Source of the DNA: Verrucomicrobiaceae bacterium
Lineage (GTDB): Bacteria; Verrucomicrobiota; Verrucomicrobiia; Verrucomicrobiales; Verrucomicrobiaceae
Reading direction: 5' to 3'
DNA: 35,720 nucleotides
Assembly: GCA_947466075.1 (NCBI GenBank)
Contig: CANIBP010000062.1
Span: 1 to 35,720 of the forward strand
Made by a program: the position numbers and the translations under genes. The notes beneath the pieces were generated by a model. It saw only the letters and a list, made by a program, of their open reading frames with translations. It made no database searches and was not told the DNA's origin. Numbering within the stretch: position 1 is the stretch's first letter; the number at the start of each line of letters is the position of its first letter. Shown one piece after another: positions 8,271-18,644 of this stretch.

Positions 8271-9245
8271 ATGCTTTGCTCGATTCGTACTCTCTCTGTC
8301 GCCGCCGTTTTTAGTCTCGGTGCTGTTTTGAATGCTGCTGACAATCCCTTTATCGGCCGCTGGGCGCTGACGATTCCTGGCGGTGGCGCAGGCTGGCTTG
8401 GCGTGGAGTCCAAAGACGGTGCCCTCAGCTCCAGCGTGCTGTGGGGTGGTGGCAGCGTGGTGCCGACGACGAGCACGAAGGTCGATGGCGACACGTTGAT
8501 CGTGACCCGTGAACAGAAGAACAAGGAAGGCAAAGTGGCGACGACTGAAACCATCACCGCGAAAGCCGAAGGCGAAGTCTTGAAGCTCACGACGGCGAAG
8601 AAAAATGCGGAAGGCAAGGAAGTCGGCAAGGCTGCTGAGTTCACCGGCAAGCGCATCGCTGACGTGCCGGCGACACCTGATCTCACGAAGGTGAAATTCG
8701 GCGAGCCGATCCAACTCATGAATGGCAAGGATCTTACCGGCTGGCGCTTACTAAAGGAAGCGGACAACGGCTGGAGCGTCGTCGATGGCGCACTGCAAAA
8801 CCGCGTGGTGAAGGCCAAGGACAAGCATTTTGGCAATCTGCGCACGGACGCGGAGTTTGAAGACTTCAATCTGAAGACCGAAGTGCGCACGCAGGAAGGC
8901 AGCAACAGCGGCATTTATCTGCGCGGCATTTACGAGGTGCAGGTCATGGAGAGTTTTGGCAAACCGCTCGACTCCCACCACATGGGTGCACTTTACAGCC
9001 GAATCACCCCAAGCGTGAACGCGGAGAAGCCGATCGGTGAATGGCAGACGCTGGACATCACGCTGGTGGACCGCCACCTCACGGTGATCTTGAATGGCAA
9101 GACGATCATCGAAAACGCACCAGTGCTTGGTTGCACCGGCGGCGCGATGAGCAGCGACGAGTTCAAGCCCGGCCCGCTTTACCTGCAAGGCGACCACACG
9201 AACGTGGACTACCGCAACATGGTGCTGACCCCGGTGGTGAAGTAA
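8271..9245 (+). CDS. Secreted DUF1080 (3-keto-disaccharide hydrolase-type) protein
   Basis: This 324-residue protein has a signal peptide ending near LNAAD. A first beta-rich segment (about 24-140) resembles a lipocalin-like module with FIGRWALTIPGGG. From about residue 143 comes a DUF1080 concanavalin-like domain: FGEPIQLMNGKDLTGWRLL, then NSGIYLRGIYEVQVME, then LYLQGDHTNVDYRNM at the end. Members of this large family in Verrucomicrobia and Planctomycetes are thought to act on glycosides, some on 3-keto-glucosides. I chose the ATG at 8271 because it directly precedes the signal peptide; the frame extends upstream inside the hydrolase gene. It converges with the FHA-LuxR gene at a spacing of 13 bp. 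Confidence 0.85.
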   Translation: MLCSIRTLSVAAVFSLGAVLNAADNPFIGRWALTIPGGGAGWLGVESKDGALSSSVLWGGGSVVPTTSTKVDGDTLIVTREQKNKEGKVATTETITAKAEGEVLKLTTAKKNAEGKEVGKAAEFTGKRIADVPATPDLTKVKFGEPIQLMNGKDLTGWRLLKEADNGWSVVDGALQNRVVKAKDKHFGNLRTDAEFEDFNLKTEVRTQEGSNSGIYLRGIYEVQVMESFGKPLDSHHMGALYSRITPSVNAEKPIGEWQTLDITLVDRHLTVILNGKTIIENAPVLGCTGGAMSSDEFKPGPLYLQGDHTNVDYRNMVLTPVVK

Positions 9246-9258
9246 GGCAGCGATTTAT

Positions 9259-10137
9259 TTAAGCGCCGAGACGCTCCATCACCGCCTTGACGGCCTTCTG
9301 GCGATTGTCCACGCCGAGCTTTTTAAAGATGTGCTCCATGTGGCGGTTCACGGTATGAGCCGTCGCATCCAGCGTCTCGGCGATCTCGGGGTTGTTTTTT
9401 CCCTCGCAGACCCAGTGCATCACTTCGGACTCACGCACCGTGAGTCCGAGGCTTTGTAGGCGTTCGATGGAGATTTGGGCGGATTCTTCACGCAGCAGCA
9501 GGAAGCAGCGCCCTTCCGCGCAACGCGCAAGGGAGATAACTTGGCGGGAGGCTTGGTTTTCGATTTCCAGAGGCATCGGCTTAGTATCAGGGATGAGTTG
9601 GCTGGCCAGCCAACTCCGCACCAGTGGAGGCAGCGCGTGATGTGCGGCACCGGGTGTGCGCTCCAAGGTTTTGCCAAAAAACCATTGGGCGGCTTTTTCG
9701 CCTTCGATGATTTCTCCCAGGGTGGAGACGATGATGAGATCACAGGCTACGCCGCCGGGTGAGCCGACTTGGGCCTCCGCTACGACCTGGGTGGTGCGGC
9801 CAACGATGGTGCTGTGGTGTGGCGGACCCTGCTGGGTGTTGCAAAAAATGAGGCGTTGGTTGGCGATGCGGATTTCATCACCATCGCGCATGCGGCGGGC
9901 AGAGGTAAGTCGCAGGCCATTGACCAAGACGCCGTTGCGACTGCCGAGGTCGTTGAGCCACCACTCGTCATTGAGGCTCATCAGCGCCGCGTGGCGACGG
10001 GAAGCCTGGACATTGTTAATGTGGATGTCGTTGTCCGACCGGCGACCAATGAAACAATGCCCGGACAAGGGCTGCACGCCTCCGCTCCACTTTAAACTGG
10101 CCTGGGGTTGCTCCTTGGGGGGCTGCACTGACGACAT
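9259..10137 (-). CDS. FHA domain-LuxR-type transcriptional regulator
   Basis: This 292-residue protein begins MSSVQPPKEQ. Residues about 25-80 form a forkhead-associated domain: FIGRRSDNDIHI, then SRRHAAL, then DLGSRNGVLVNG, the phosphothreonine-binding Gly-Arg, Ser-x-x-His and Asn positions. A middle segment (about 125-210, CDLIIVSTLGEIIEG and later PPLVRSWL) looks PAS-like. The C-terminus (about 228-292) is a LuxR/GerE helix-turn-helix with GLTVRESEVMHWVCEGKNN and TVNRHMEHIFKKLGV. This implies a transcription factor controlled by Ser/Thr phosphorylation rather than by an aspartate receiver. An in-frame ATG at 10254 would add 39 poorly conserved residues; I prefer 10137. The divergent neighbour is the cysteine-cluster protein at 10269, so the 131-bp gap may be its control region. 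Confidence 0.88.
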   Translation of the reverse strand: MSSVQPPKEQPQASLKWSGGVQPLSGHCFIGRRSDNDIHINNVQASRRHAALMSLNDEWWLNDLGSRNGVLVNGLRLTSARRMRDGDEIRIANQRLIFCNTQQGPPHHSTIVGRTTQVVAEAQVGSPGGVACDLIIVSTLGEIIEGEKAAQWFFGKTLERTPGAAHHALPPLVRSWLASQLIPDTKPMPLEIENQASRQVISLARCAEGRCFLLLREESAQISIERLQSLGLTVRESEVMHWVCEGKNNPEIAETLDATAHTVNRHMEHIFKKLGVDNRQKAVKAVMERLGA

Positions 10138-10268
10138 GCAGTGATTTTTGCCCAGAAGAAGTGCCAATGCAACGCGCGCAAAAAAAGTGCGTTTTATTGG
10201 CAGGTCTGCCAATAGCGCTTTTTCGCGTTTCAGGCGATTCATGGCGAGTTTCACCTCATTTCACGGCC

Positions 10269-10496
10269 ATGAAAACCAAAACTCTTGCTTCGACCCAGAC
10301 GCTATCTTCCAAGGTCTGTGCGGGTTCACAGACTCAGGCCTCGAAAAGAAACTGTCCGCCGCCCGCTGCGAGTACCAACCGGCCATTTTGCATGCTTTGC
10401 GTGCATTGTCCCAAGTGCGTGGCAAGTCCGCGCACGGTCACCTGCGAACTGTGCGCCGCATGCCAGATGTGTTCGCTCTCGAACCGTTGCAAGTAA
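10269..10496 (+). CDS. Small cysteine-cluster protein, two CX2CX2CX2C motifs
   Basis: This 75-residue frame has 11 cysteines. After a hydrophilic start rich in K, T and S come CMLCVHCPKC (about 47-56) and CELCAACQMC (about 65-74 region), each a perfect CX2CX2CX2C, followed by SLSNRC and the stop. Two evenly spaced identical patterns are hard to explain as chance in a non-coding frame. They suggest two metal sites, zinc or iron-sulfur, or a metallothionein-like or redox role. I do not recognise a family. There is no membrane segment or convincing signal peptide. The start at ATG 10269 is chosen for its MKTKTL beginning, without a clear ribosome binding site; an in-frame ATG at 10161 is possible. 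It diverges from the FHA-LuxR regulator. Confidence 0.5.
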   Translation: MKTKTLASTQTLSSKVCAGSQTQASKRNCPPPAASTNRPFCMLCVHCPKCVASPRTVTCELCAACQMCSLSNRCK

Positions 10497-10566
10497 GCGG
10501 TGAGCATACCATTTCTGGTAGAAGGCGGGTGCGAAGGTCGTTGTACTAGCAACCAACCATACCACC

Positions 10567-11007
10567 ATGAACACGATCCCTTTCCCTCCACAAGGACAGG
10601 CGGCCTCGTTTCAACAGGCCGTTAGTGCCAAAAACGCCGAAGCGCGTTTTGTAAACCGTAGTCTTCATCGCATCTGGCAGTTGCGCCGGATGCGGGCCAC
10701 GCTCCTTCGACCCTTCCGCCTCGCGCTCCGACCTCTGCTCATCTGGCTGCGGCAGGAGCATGTCTTTGTCGAAAGCGGCCAGCAGGGCACGCCACCCGTA
10801 GGATTGCGATTGCAGCAGTTTAGCTGGGAAACGGCTGTAGCGGGCATCATCCTTGTTCCGCTCGCCTTCATTTTGCTGCTGCCGCTGCTGATTCTCATCT
10901 TCCCAGTCGCCGTGTTGATCGGTTTGGCTGCCGTTGTTGCTGGAGCTATGCAGACCGATGCAGAAGATGCCGAACATCACACGCTCGCGTGGCATGCTAT
11001 GCATTGA
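10567..11007 (+). CDS. Small membrane protein of unknown function
   Basis: This 146-residue protein begins MNTIPFPPQG. It has a basic amphipathic middle (LRRMRATLLRPFRLALRPLL, about 38-58) and a strongly hydrophobic stretch at about 92-125 (AGIILVPLAFILLLPLLILI and onward) that is probably one long or two short membrane helices. The tail is acidic and histidine-rich (TDAEDAEHHTLAWHAMH), which could bind metal. I do not recognise a family. The minus strand also has an open frame here, but that frame lacks a signal, a domain or a hydrophobic pattern. It lies 70 bp after the cysteine-cluster gene and 25 bp before the zinc-ribbon gene on the same strand. Confidence 0.6.
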   Translation: MNTIPFPPQGQAASFQQAVSAKNAEARFVNRSLHRIWQLRRMRATLLRPFRLALRPLLIWLRQEHVFVESGQQGTPPVGLRLQQFSWETAVAGIILVPLAFILLLPLLILIFPVAVLIGLAAVVAGAMQTDAEDAEHHTLAWHAMH

Positions 11008-11032
11008 GAACGTCAAAGAAGCAGAAGATAGC

Positions 11033-11266
11033 ATGTCCTTCATTCAGCGGTTCTTCACTCGCGTGCTACCGTCCGCTTGGGTGCGCAGCATGGAGGAGGA
11101 TTCGCGACAATGGATGGTGAGCTGTAATTGCGGGCATCAGCGTTCGGTTTGGGACTTAGGCGGCATTCGCTGGAAGGCGTATGGGAATCCGCGGTGGTTC
11201 ATGAACTGTCCGGCGTGTGGGAAGTCGAGCTGGCATCGGGTTTCGAAGGATTCCGACAGGCGCTGA
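11033..11266 (+). CDS. Small zinc-ribbon-like protein
   Basis: This 77-residue protein begins MSFIQRFFTRV. It has two cysteine pairs, CNC (about 30-32) and CPAC (about 60-63), spaced as in a zinc ribbon, and many tryptophans between them (VWDLGGIRWKAYGNPRWF). It is probably a zinc-binding structural domain; no enzyme motif is visible. The frame extends upstream to 10934 inside the previous gene, and I chose the ATG at 11033 because it falls 25 bp after that gene's stop. The function is unknown. Confidence 0.6.
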   Translation: MSFIQRFFTRVLPSAWVRSMEEDSRQWMVSCNCGHQRSVWDLGGIRWKAYGNPRWFMNCPACGKSSWHRVSKDSDRR

Positions 11267-11366
11267 AGCGGCGGAAAATCGCCAACGGTCGATGAATGCA
11301 AAAAAGTGGGTGTCAAACCTGCTCTCATGGCTATTGCTGCACGCTCTCCGTGCTCTTTCAGACTCC

Positions 11367-14171
<2,805 letters not shown>

Positions 14172-14178
14172 CCCGTAG

Positions 14179-14197
14179 AACGAGCGTCTCGCTCGTT
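14179..14197 (+). terminator. Hairpin after aconitase gene
   Basis: An 8-bp perfect stem (AACGAGCG / CGCTCGTT) with a TCT loop begins 8 bp after the acnA stop. There is no T-run after it, so it is either a weak terminator or a dispersed palindromic (REP-like) element. Confidence 0.4.
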
Positions 14198-14310
14198 ATT
14201 CCCGAACAACTCCAGCGTCCCAAGCGGCCCTCGGCAAACCCCTTGCCGGCCTCGCACTTGGGGCGTTACTCTTTCCACCAACGCCTTTCACTGTCTCACG
14301 CGGCTCCGCC

Positions 14311-15273
14311 ATGATCCAAAAGCTCTCCATCCGAAACTTCAAATCCATCCGCGAACTCGATCTCGACTGCCGCCGGGTGAACGTCTTCATCGGCGAGCCG
14401 AATGCGGGGAAGACAAATATCCTAGAAGCCATGGCATTGACGTGTGCAGAAGCGCTTCAAAATACGAAGGCCGTTTGCCGTGTGTCTAAAACATCAGATT
14501 TGTTTTGGGACCAAAATCCTGAAAATCAGATCTCTTTGGAAATGGATGATTTTGGATTTCGCACGATAAAGAGAGACGGGGCGTATGTGTTTACAGTGAT
14601 TCAAGGCAAAAAGTCTGGCCTAGAAGGCAGGTGGAATGAAGAAGTTAACGGCAACGTAAGGAACACGCAGTCGAAGTGTCGATACTACTTGTTTTCCGAC
14701 CTCCAAAATAACTGGGACGATGCTGGTCACAGTTTGAGTCCTCCATTTGGCAGCAACATTGCTCGGTTGCTCTATTCAGATAAAATCGCGAGGCAATCAG
14801 CTGGAAAATTCTTCACGGGAAGCGGACTCAAGCTTACTGTCGATTACAGCGCCAGAAAGCTAACATTGGTCAAGGAAGAGGATGATGTTCTTGTCACATT
14901 CCCATATTCGTCTGCATCCGAAACTCTTCGGAGAATGATTTTTTACCACTTGGCACTCGAAACCAATCGAGACCAAGTGCTTGTCTTTGACGAACCTGAG
15001 GCTCATGCATTTCCACCTTTCACCAAAACTCTTGCCGAGCGCATCGCGCTTGATGATCGCGGCAATCAGTTCTTCCTGACGACGCACAGCCCTTACATGC
15101 TGGATTCACTGCTCTCGAAGACTCCAGCCAGCGACCTCAATGTCGTTCTCTGCCGCATGGAGAACTTCGAGACCAAAGCCTATCCGCTCAATCAGGAACA
15201 GATCGACCAGATCAAGGAGTGGAGTATGGATGCCTTCTTCAACTTCGACCGGCTGCTGCCTGAAGTGAAATGA
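14311..15273 (+). CDS. OLD/RecF-like ABC ATPase of a two-gene cassette
   Basis: This 320-residue protein has an SMC/RecF-type N-terminus (MIQKLSIRNFKSIRELDLD) and a Walker A at about 28-36 (GEPNAGKTN). The Walker B comes late at VLVFDEPEAHAF (about 227-238), and QFFLTTHSPYMLDSLL is the H-loop region. This is the AAA_15/AAA_21 type of ATPase found in OLD, Gabija-like and PARIS-like systems, where it partners a nuclease or effector. The next gene begins inside its stop codon (ATGA), so the two are translationally coupled. The ends of the gene are GC-rich like the chromosome, while the middle (about 14410-14990) is visibly AT-rich, suggesting transfer or exchange of the central domain. A defence or DNA-repair role is inferred, not shown. 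Confidence 0.8.
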   Translation: MIQKLSIRNFKSIRELDLDCRRVNVFIGEPNAGKTNILEAMALTCAEALQNTKAVCRVSKTSDLFWDQNPENQISLEMDDFGFRTIKRDGAYVFTVIQGKKSGLEGRWNEEVNGNVRNTQSKCRYYLFSDLQNNWDDAGHSLSPPFGSNIARLLYSDKIARQSAGKFFTGSGLKLTVDYSARKLTLVKEEDDVLVTFPYSSASETLRRMIFYHLALETNRDQVLVFDEPEAHAFPPFTKTLAERIALDDRGNQFFLTTHSPYMLDSLLSKTPASDLNVVLCRMENFETKAYPLNQEQIDQIKEWSMDAFFNFDRLLPEVK

Positions 15274-15751
15274 TTCATCTCGAGTGCGACAACGACGAAG
15301 CTCTCATGCTGGCATTGGGACTGCCCATTCGCCAGATTTCGCATCACGCAGGCAAGGGACGAGTCTCAAAAGGACTCGCCAACTCCAACCGGGCAAATGA
15401 CTTTGGTTTGATCGATGAAGACCCCGGACAGCCTCCTCCGCCTTACCTCCGCCTTACCTCCGCCAATACAGGATCGTCGAACAGAGCGTCAGCCTCGGCT
15501 TGGTGCTTTCCAAACACCCTACCGAAGGCAAACACCTCATCGAGATCCAACCCGACCTTGAACCTTGGCTCTACCGCATCGGACCATTCGTCGGCATTCA
15601 GCCCACTGATCATCATCTCCCCGAAAGCCACAAGGGACTGCATCAAGAGGCCAAAAAGCATCGGAAGCACCTCCTGAATTATCTTGAAGCCTGTCTCCAG
15701 GCGAACAGCCCGCACCTGACGAAGCTGGCCGAATGGGTGCGACTCACTTAG
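15270..15751 (+). pseudogene. Small TOPRIM-like partner gene, out of frame through an 11-bp repeat
   Basis: The frame starts at the ATGA overlap with the ATPase gene: MIHLECDNDEALMLALGLP, then HHAGKGRVSKGL, then FGLIDEDPGQPPPPYL. An early Glu followed by D-x-D (IDED) in a short alpha/beta layout resembles a TOPRIM fold. At 15435-15464 a period-11 repeat shifts the frame, after which the present frame runs on through unrelated sequence to 15677. Removing one 11-bp unit rejoins YLRQYRIVEQSVSLGLVLSK and continues QPDLEPWLYRIG to a stop at 15751, giving about 156 residues. As sequenced, the full protein cannot be made without slippage. The TOPRIM label rests on motif reading only. The end overlaps the unused upstream extension of the next gene. 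Confidence 0.65.
15435..15464 (+). repeat. 11-bp tandem repeat (2.7 copies of CCTCCGCCTTA)
   Basis: Two full units and eight bases of a third are perfectly repeated inside the TOPRIM-like gene. One unit fewer restores the reading frame. Because 11 is not a multiple of three, slippage here would switch the protein on or off. Confidence 0.9.
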
Positions 15752-15762
15752 CCTTCGTCATT

Positions 15763-16227
15763 ATGAACGCCACCACAGTCTTCCCCATGATTCCCGCCGC
15801 GAGCAAATCGCTGTGGTTTTTTGCCATCATCAGTCTCATTCTCGTCGGTGCCCTCGTGCTAATGGTTTGGCTCGCATGGTCCATGCAGCATGTGCGTTTC
15901 ACAGTCTCCAATGAAGGCCTACGTCTGCAAGGCGATCTCTACGGTCGGCTAATCCCGCTCAAATCGCTCAAGCTCGACGAAGCCGTCGTCATCAACCTCA
16001 ACACCGACAAGGATCACCAGCCCACACGACGCACGATGGGCACAGGGCTTCCAGGTTATGCCGCAGGCTGGTTCAAACTGCGCAATGGAGAGAAGGCACT
16101 GCTGTTTGTGACCGATCGCACACATGTAGCACGCATTCCGACGACGGAAGGTTATAGCGTCATGCTCAGTGTGAGTGAACCTGCGGCGTTGATTGATGAG
16201 TTAAAGCGTCAGCAGGCTGTCCACTGA
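15763..16227 (+). CDS. Membrane protein with bacterial PH-like domain
   Basis: This 154-residue protein begins MNATTVFPMIPAASKSLWF, with a membrane helix at about 17-42 (FFAIISLILVGALVLMVWLAW), then a beta-rich domain from about 45: FTVSNEGLRLQGDLYGRLIPLKSL and later VTDRTHVARIPTTEGYSVML. This arrangement is typical of bacterial PH (bPH_2-like) domain proteins, whose roles are mostly unknown. The start at 15763 avoids overlap with the TOPRIM-like frame. The gene converges on the polysaccharide gene at 16231 with only 3 bp between stops. Confidence 0.7.
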   Translation: MNATTVFPMIPAASKSLWFFAIISLILVGALVLMVWLAWSMQHVRFTVSNEGLRLQGDLYGRLIPLKSLKLDEAVVINLNTDKDHQPTRRTMGTGLPGYAAGWFKLRNGEKALLFVTDRTHVARIPTTEGYSVMLSVSEPAALIDELKRQQAVH

Positions 16228-16230
16228 GAA

Positions 16231-18642
16231 CTATCCGCCATTGACAATCATGCCGCGCAAGGCGCTGGAGGACATCATCGGCTGGAGCAACGCAAGTCCG
16301 GCTCGCAATTGAGCAGGAGTGGTCTTTGAGGGATCGTTGACGATGAGCACGTCACTCGCGAGCGGTGCAAGCGGCGCGACGTTGGCAAAGCTCTTGAGCA
16401 GAGGCGAAGCATCAAGAATGATCCAATCGACCTCATGTTTGGCGCGTTCGATCCAACTGCGGTAACCATCGAGCAGCTCGTTGGTGGCGTGCGCAGGCAG
16501 GTCGCAGCCGGGAAGCAGGAAGAGGTTACTGTGGCCGTAGCGGAGAGCTTCGAGATTGTTTGCATAAGCGCCGTAGCCCTGCGTGGCACGTGGGAACCAC
16601 TGATGCAGCGTGGGAGAGGATGGATTGCACTCCATCATGAACACACGGCGTCCTTGATGGCAGAATGCGGCGGCGAGAGCGGCAGCGACGAGGGTTTTAC
16701 CTTCACCCGATCCAGCGCTGGTGATGAGAATGACACCAGCGCTACCACTGCGATTCATCGCCTGCTTTTCTAGGGTGCTGGTGATTTGATGCAAGGCACT
16801 CGAGGCGCCAATAGGTTCCGGCTTTAAAAGTTCAGAGAGCATTGCCTCTGCCGAGGAGCCATTCACATACGGTAAACGTGCGAGGATGGTTGTTTCACCG
16901 TTAGCGGGTTTGATGACCGGTAGGTTACGCGTCACGTGCAGCGGAGGCGCAGCAATCGTAAAAGGTGAAGAAGCAGGCGCAGGTGCGGGCTGTTGCTCAG
17001 GATAACCGTAGCCATATGCCGTGTGCTGCGTCGGCTCCACATGAGGCGCAGTGTTTGCATTTGGACTGAAAAGTTTCTTCACATGATCATCGAAGACACC
17101 CCATGTCACCGGGAGGCCGATCAAACAGAGACCAAAGAGCATCACGGCGGCGACGGCGGCGATAGGCTTGTTCGGCTTAGCAGGTTTTTCCGGCACCATG
17201 GCCACATCCGCCACGCGCAGCAGGCCGCTATCGCGAAACTGGCCAGTGAGCGCGGCTTGGCTGCGACGCATCTCGATTTTTTCATACAGATCGCGGTCCA
17301 TGCGCACCTGATCACGCAGCAGACTCTGCTGCACGTTCTTGCCGTTTACGTCCAGCGCTACACCGCGCGCTTCTTCAAGCTGACGCCGATAATCAGCGAT
17401 CTGCCGCTGTTGTGATTCCACTTCAGCCTGAATCATGCCGACGACGGAACTTACGGTGCGATCCAGTGATGCGCGCAGCGTGTCAATTTCATTGGCGAGA
17501 CCGATCATACGCGGATGTTTGCGTCCGCAGGTGGCTTCCAGCGGCGCGCGTTCGGAGATTTTGGCATCGAGTTGCTTGCGGATGTAGGCCACATCGGCGT
17601 TGTCTGCGAAAAGCTTGAGTTCGGTGAGGTCACGGCCGGATTTCTGTGCAGCAGCGAGGTTGTCGAGGTCGCTTTTGGCTTTGGTGAGCTTCAAATCAGC
17701 TTCGGTAATAGCGGCGTTAAGCTGGCGCACTTTGTCATTGGAGACATCCTTCGTGTCGGTGTCCTCCATGATGCCTTGGCTCTTACGGTACTCGGCAAGT
17801 TTCTGCTCAGACTCACGCAGACGCTTTTGCAAGTCCTGCGATTTGGTTTCGAGATAGGTGGAGGCATCCGCGCTGAGTTTGCCCTCTTGGTCGGCTACGT
17901 AGTGGATGTATTCCTCGATGTAGCGATTGGCAAAGTCTGCAGCGAGGCGGGGGTCACGATCACGCACCTGTACACGCAAAACGTGGGATTCCTTGAGCGG
18001 TTCTACCCGCACCGAAGCTAGCATGAGATCAATGAATCGTTCACGCGGATCGCCCGGCTTACCAGGCGTGTAAAGGCCTATGAGCTTCATCATCTCGTCC
18101 TTACGGCTCAGTGAGTTCGCTTCGCGTTCCAGATACGCATCGCGTTGAGCCGCCGGGAAGTGATCATAGAAATGGCTGAGAAAACGACGAGACAGCAGTT
18201 CGGTGCGATGATTGTTGATTAACTGTGGCGCGCTCAATTCCGTAACGCCACGCGTGGACATGGCTTCGAAATTAAACACGTTCGCGTCTTGGATACGCAG
18301 CAGCAGTTGCGACTCCGCCTCGTAGATTTTCACGCCCATACCGAGGTAGTAGAAGGTGAAAGCAGCCAGCAACAGACCCAGTAGAGCGCCACGCAACCAG
18401 CGCTTGCGAATGTAGCCAATCACATCGGCGATGCTGATGAGCGGCTGCACCTCAAAGTCGCGCGGATTGATCGGCGGCAGGAAGGCGCGAGGATCAAACA
18501 CGGGCGACATGCCCGGATGCGCGGGCATGGAGATTGACGGAGCCATCGGCGTCAGGCCGCGTGAAGGTGCAAGCGCGAGCATGGCGCCGAAACCACCCTG
18601 TGGGGCGGAGTTCGCGGACTGCATGCTGTAGGGGATGGCCAT
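16231..18642 (-). CDS. Wzz/BY-kinase-like exopolysaccharide chain-length protein (degenerate kinase)
   Basis: This 803-residue inner-membrane protein is of the polysaccharide co-polymerase type. Order: Pro/Met-rich cytosolic N-terminus; TM1 about 83-102; Wzz domain; long periplasmic coiled coil about 255-460; a proline-rich approach to TM2 (PEKPAKPNKP, about 485-494) and TM2 about 495-514; a P/A-rich linker; a P-loop domain with Walker A GSGEGKTL (644-651) and Walker B VDWIILDASPLL (about 738-749). BY-kinases normally have a Walker A' with LLIDxDxR; here it reads FMMECNPSSP. No tyrosine cluster is present at the C-terminus, which ends LRGMIVNGG. It may therefore bind nucleotide and control polymer length without autokinase activity. 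It is the last gene of the minus-strand operon, 2 bp after the GT4 gene. Confidence 0.85.
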   Translation of the reverse strand: MAIPYSMQSANSAPQGGFGAMLALAPSRGLTPMAPSISMPAHPGMSPVFDPRAFLPPINPRDFEVQPLISIADVIGYIRKRWLRGALLGLLLAAFTFYYLGMGVKIYEAESQLLLRIQDANVFNFEAMSTRGVTELSAPQLINNHRTELLSRRFLSHFYDHFPAAQRDAYLEREANSLSRKDEMMKLIGLYTPGKPGDPRERFIDLMLASVRVEPLKESHVLRVQVRDRDPRLAADFANRYIEEYIHYVADQEGKLSADASTYLETKSQDLQKRLRESEQKLAEYRKSQGIMEDTDTKDVSNDKVRQLNAAITEADLKLTKAKSDLDNLAAAQKSGRDLTELKLFADNADVAYIRKQLDAKISERAPLEATCGRKHPRMIGLANEIDTLRASLDRTVSSVVGMIQAEVESQQRQIADYRRQLEEARGVALDVNGKNVQQSLLRDQVRMDRDLYEKIEMRRSQAALTGQFRDSGLLRVADVAMVPEKPAKPNKPIAAVAAVMLFGLCLIGLPVTWGVFDDHVKKLFSPNANTAPHVEPTQHTAYGYGYPEQQPAPAPASSPFTIAAPPLHVTRNLPVIKPANGETTILARLPYVNGSSAEAMLSELLKPEPIGASSALHQITSTLEKQAMNRSGSAGVILITSAGSGEGKTLVAAALAAAFCHQGRRVFMMECNPSSPTLHQWFPRATQGYGAYANNLEALRYGHSNLFLLPGCDLPAHATNELLDGYRSWIERAKHEVDWIILDASPLLKSFANVAPLAPLASDVLIVNDPSKTTPAQLRAGLALLQPMMSSSALRGMIVNGG

Positions 18643-18644
18643 GA

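Noticed and set aside
10546..11043. Minus-strand open frame of 165 codons opposite the small membrane protein
   Set aside because: The product lacks hydrophobic pattern or domain, while the plus-strand frame gives a consistent membrane protein. Not fully excluded.
14311..15751. Identification as PARIS (AriA/AriB)
   Set aside because: The partner is only about 156 residues and does not show the DUF4435 features; only the general ATPase-plus-TOPRIM idea is kept.
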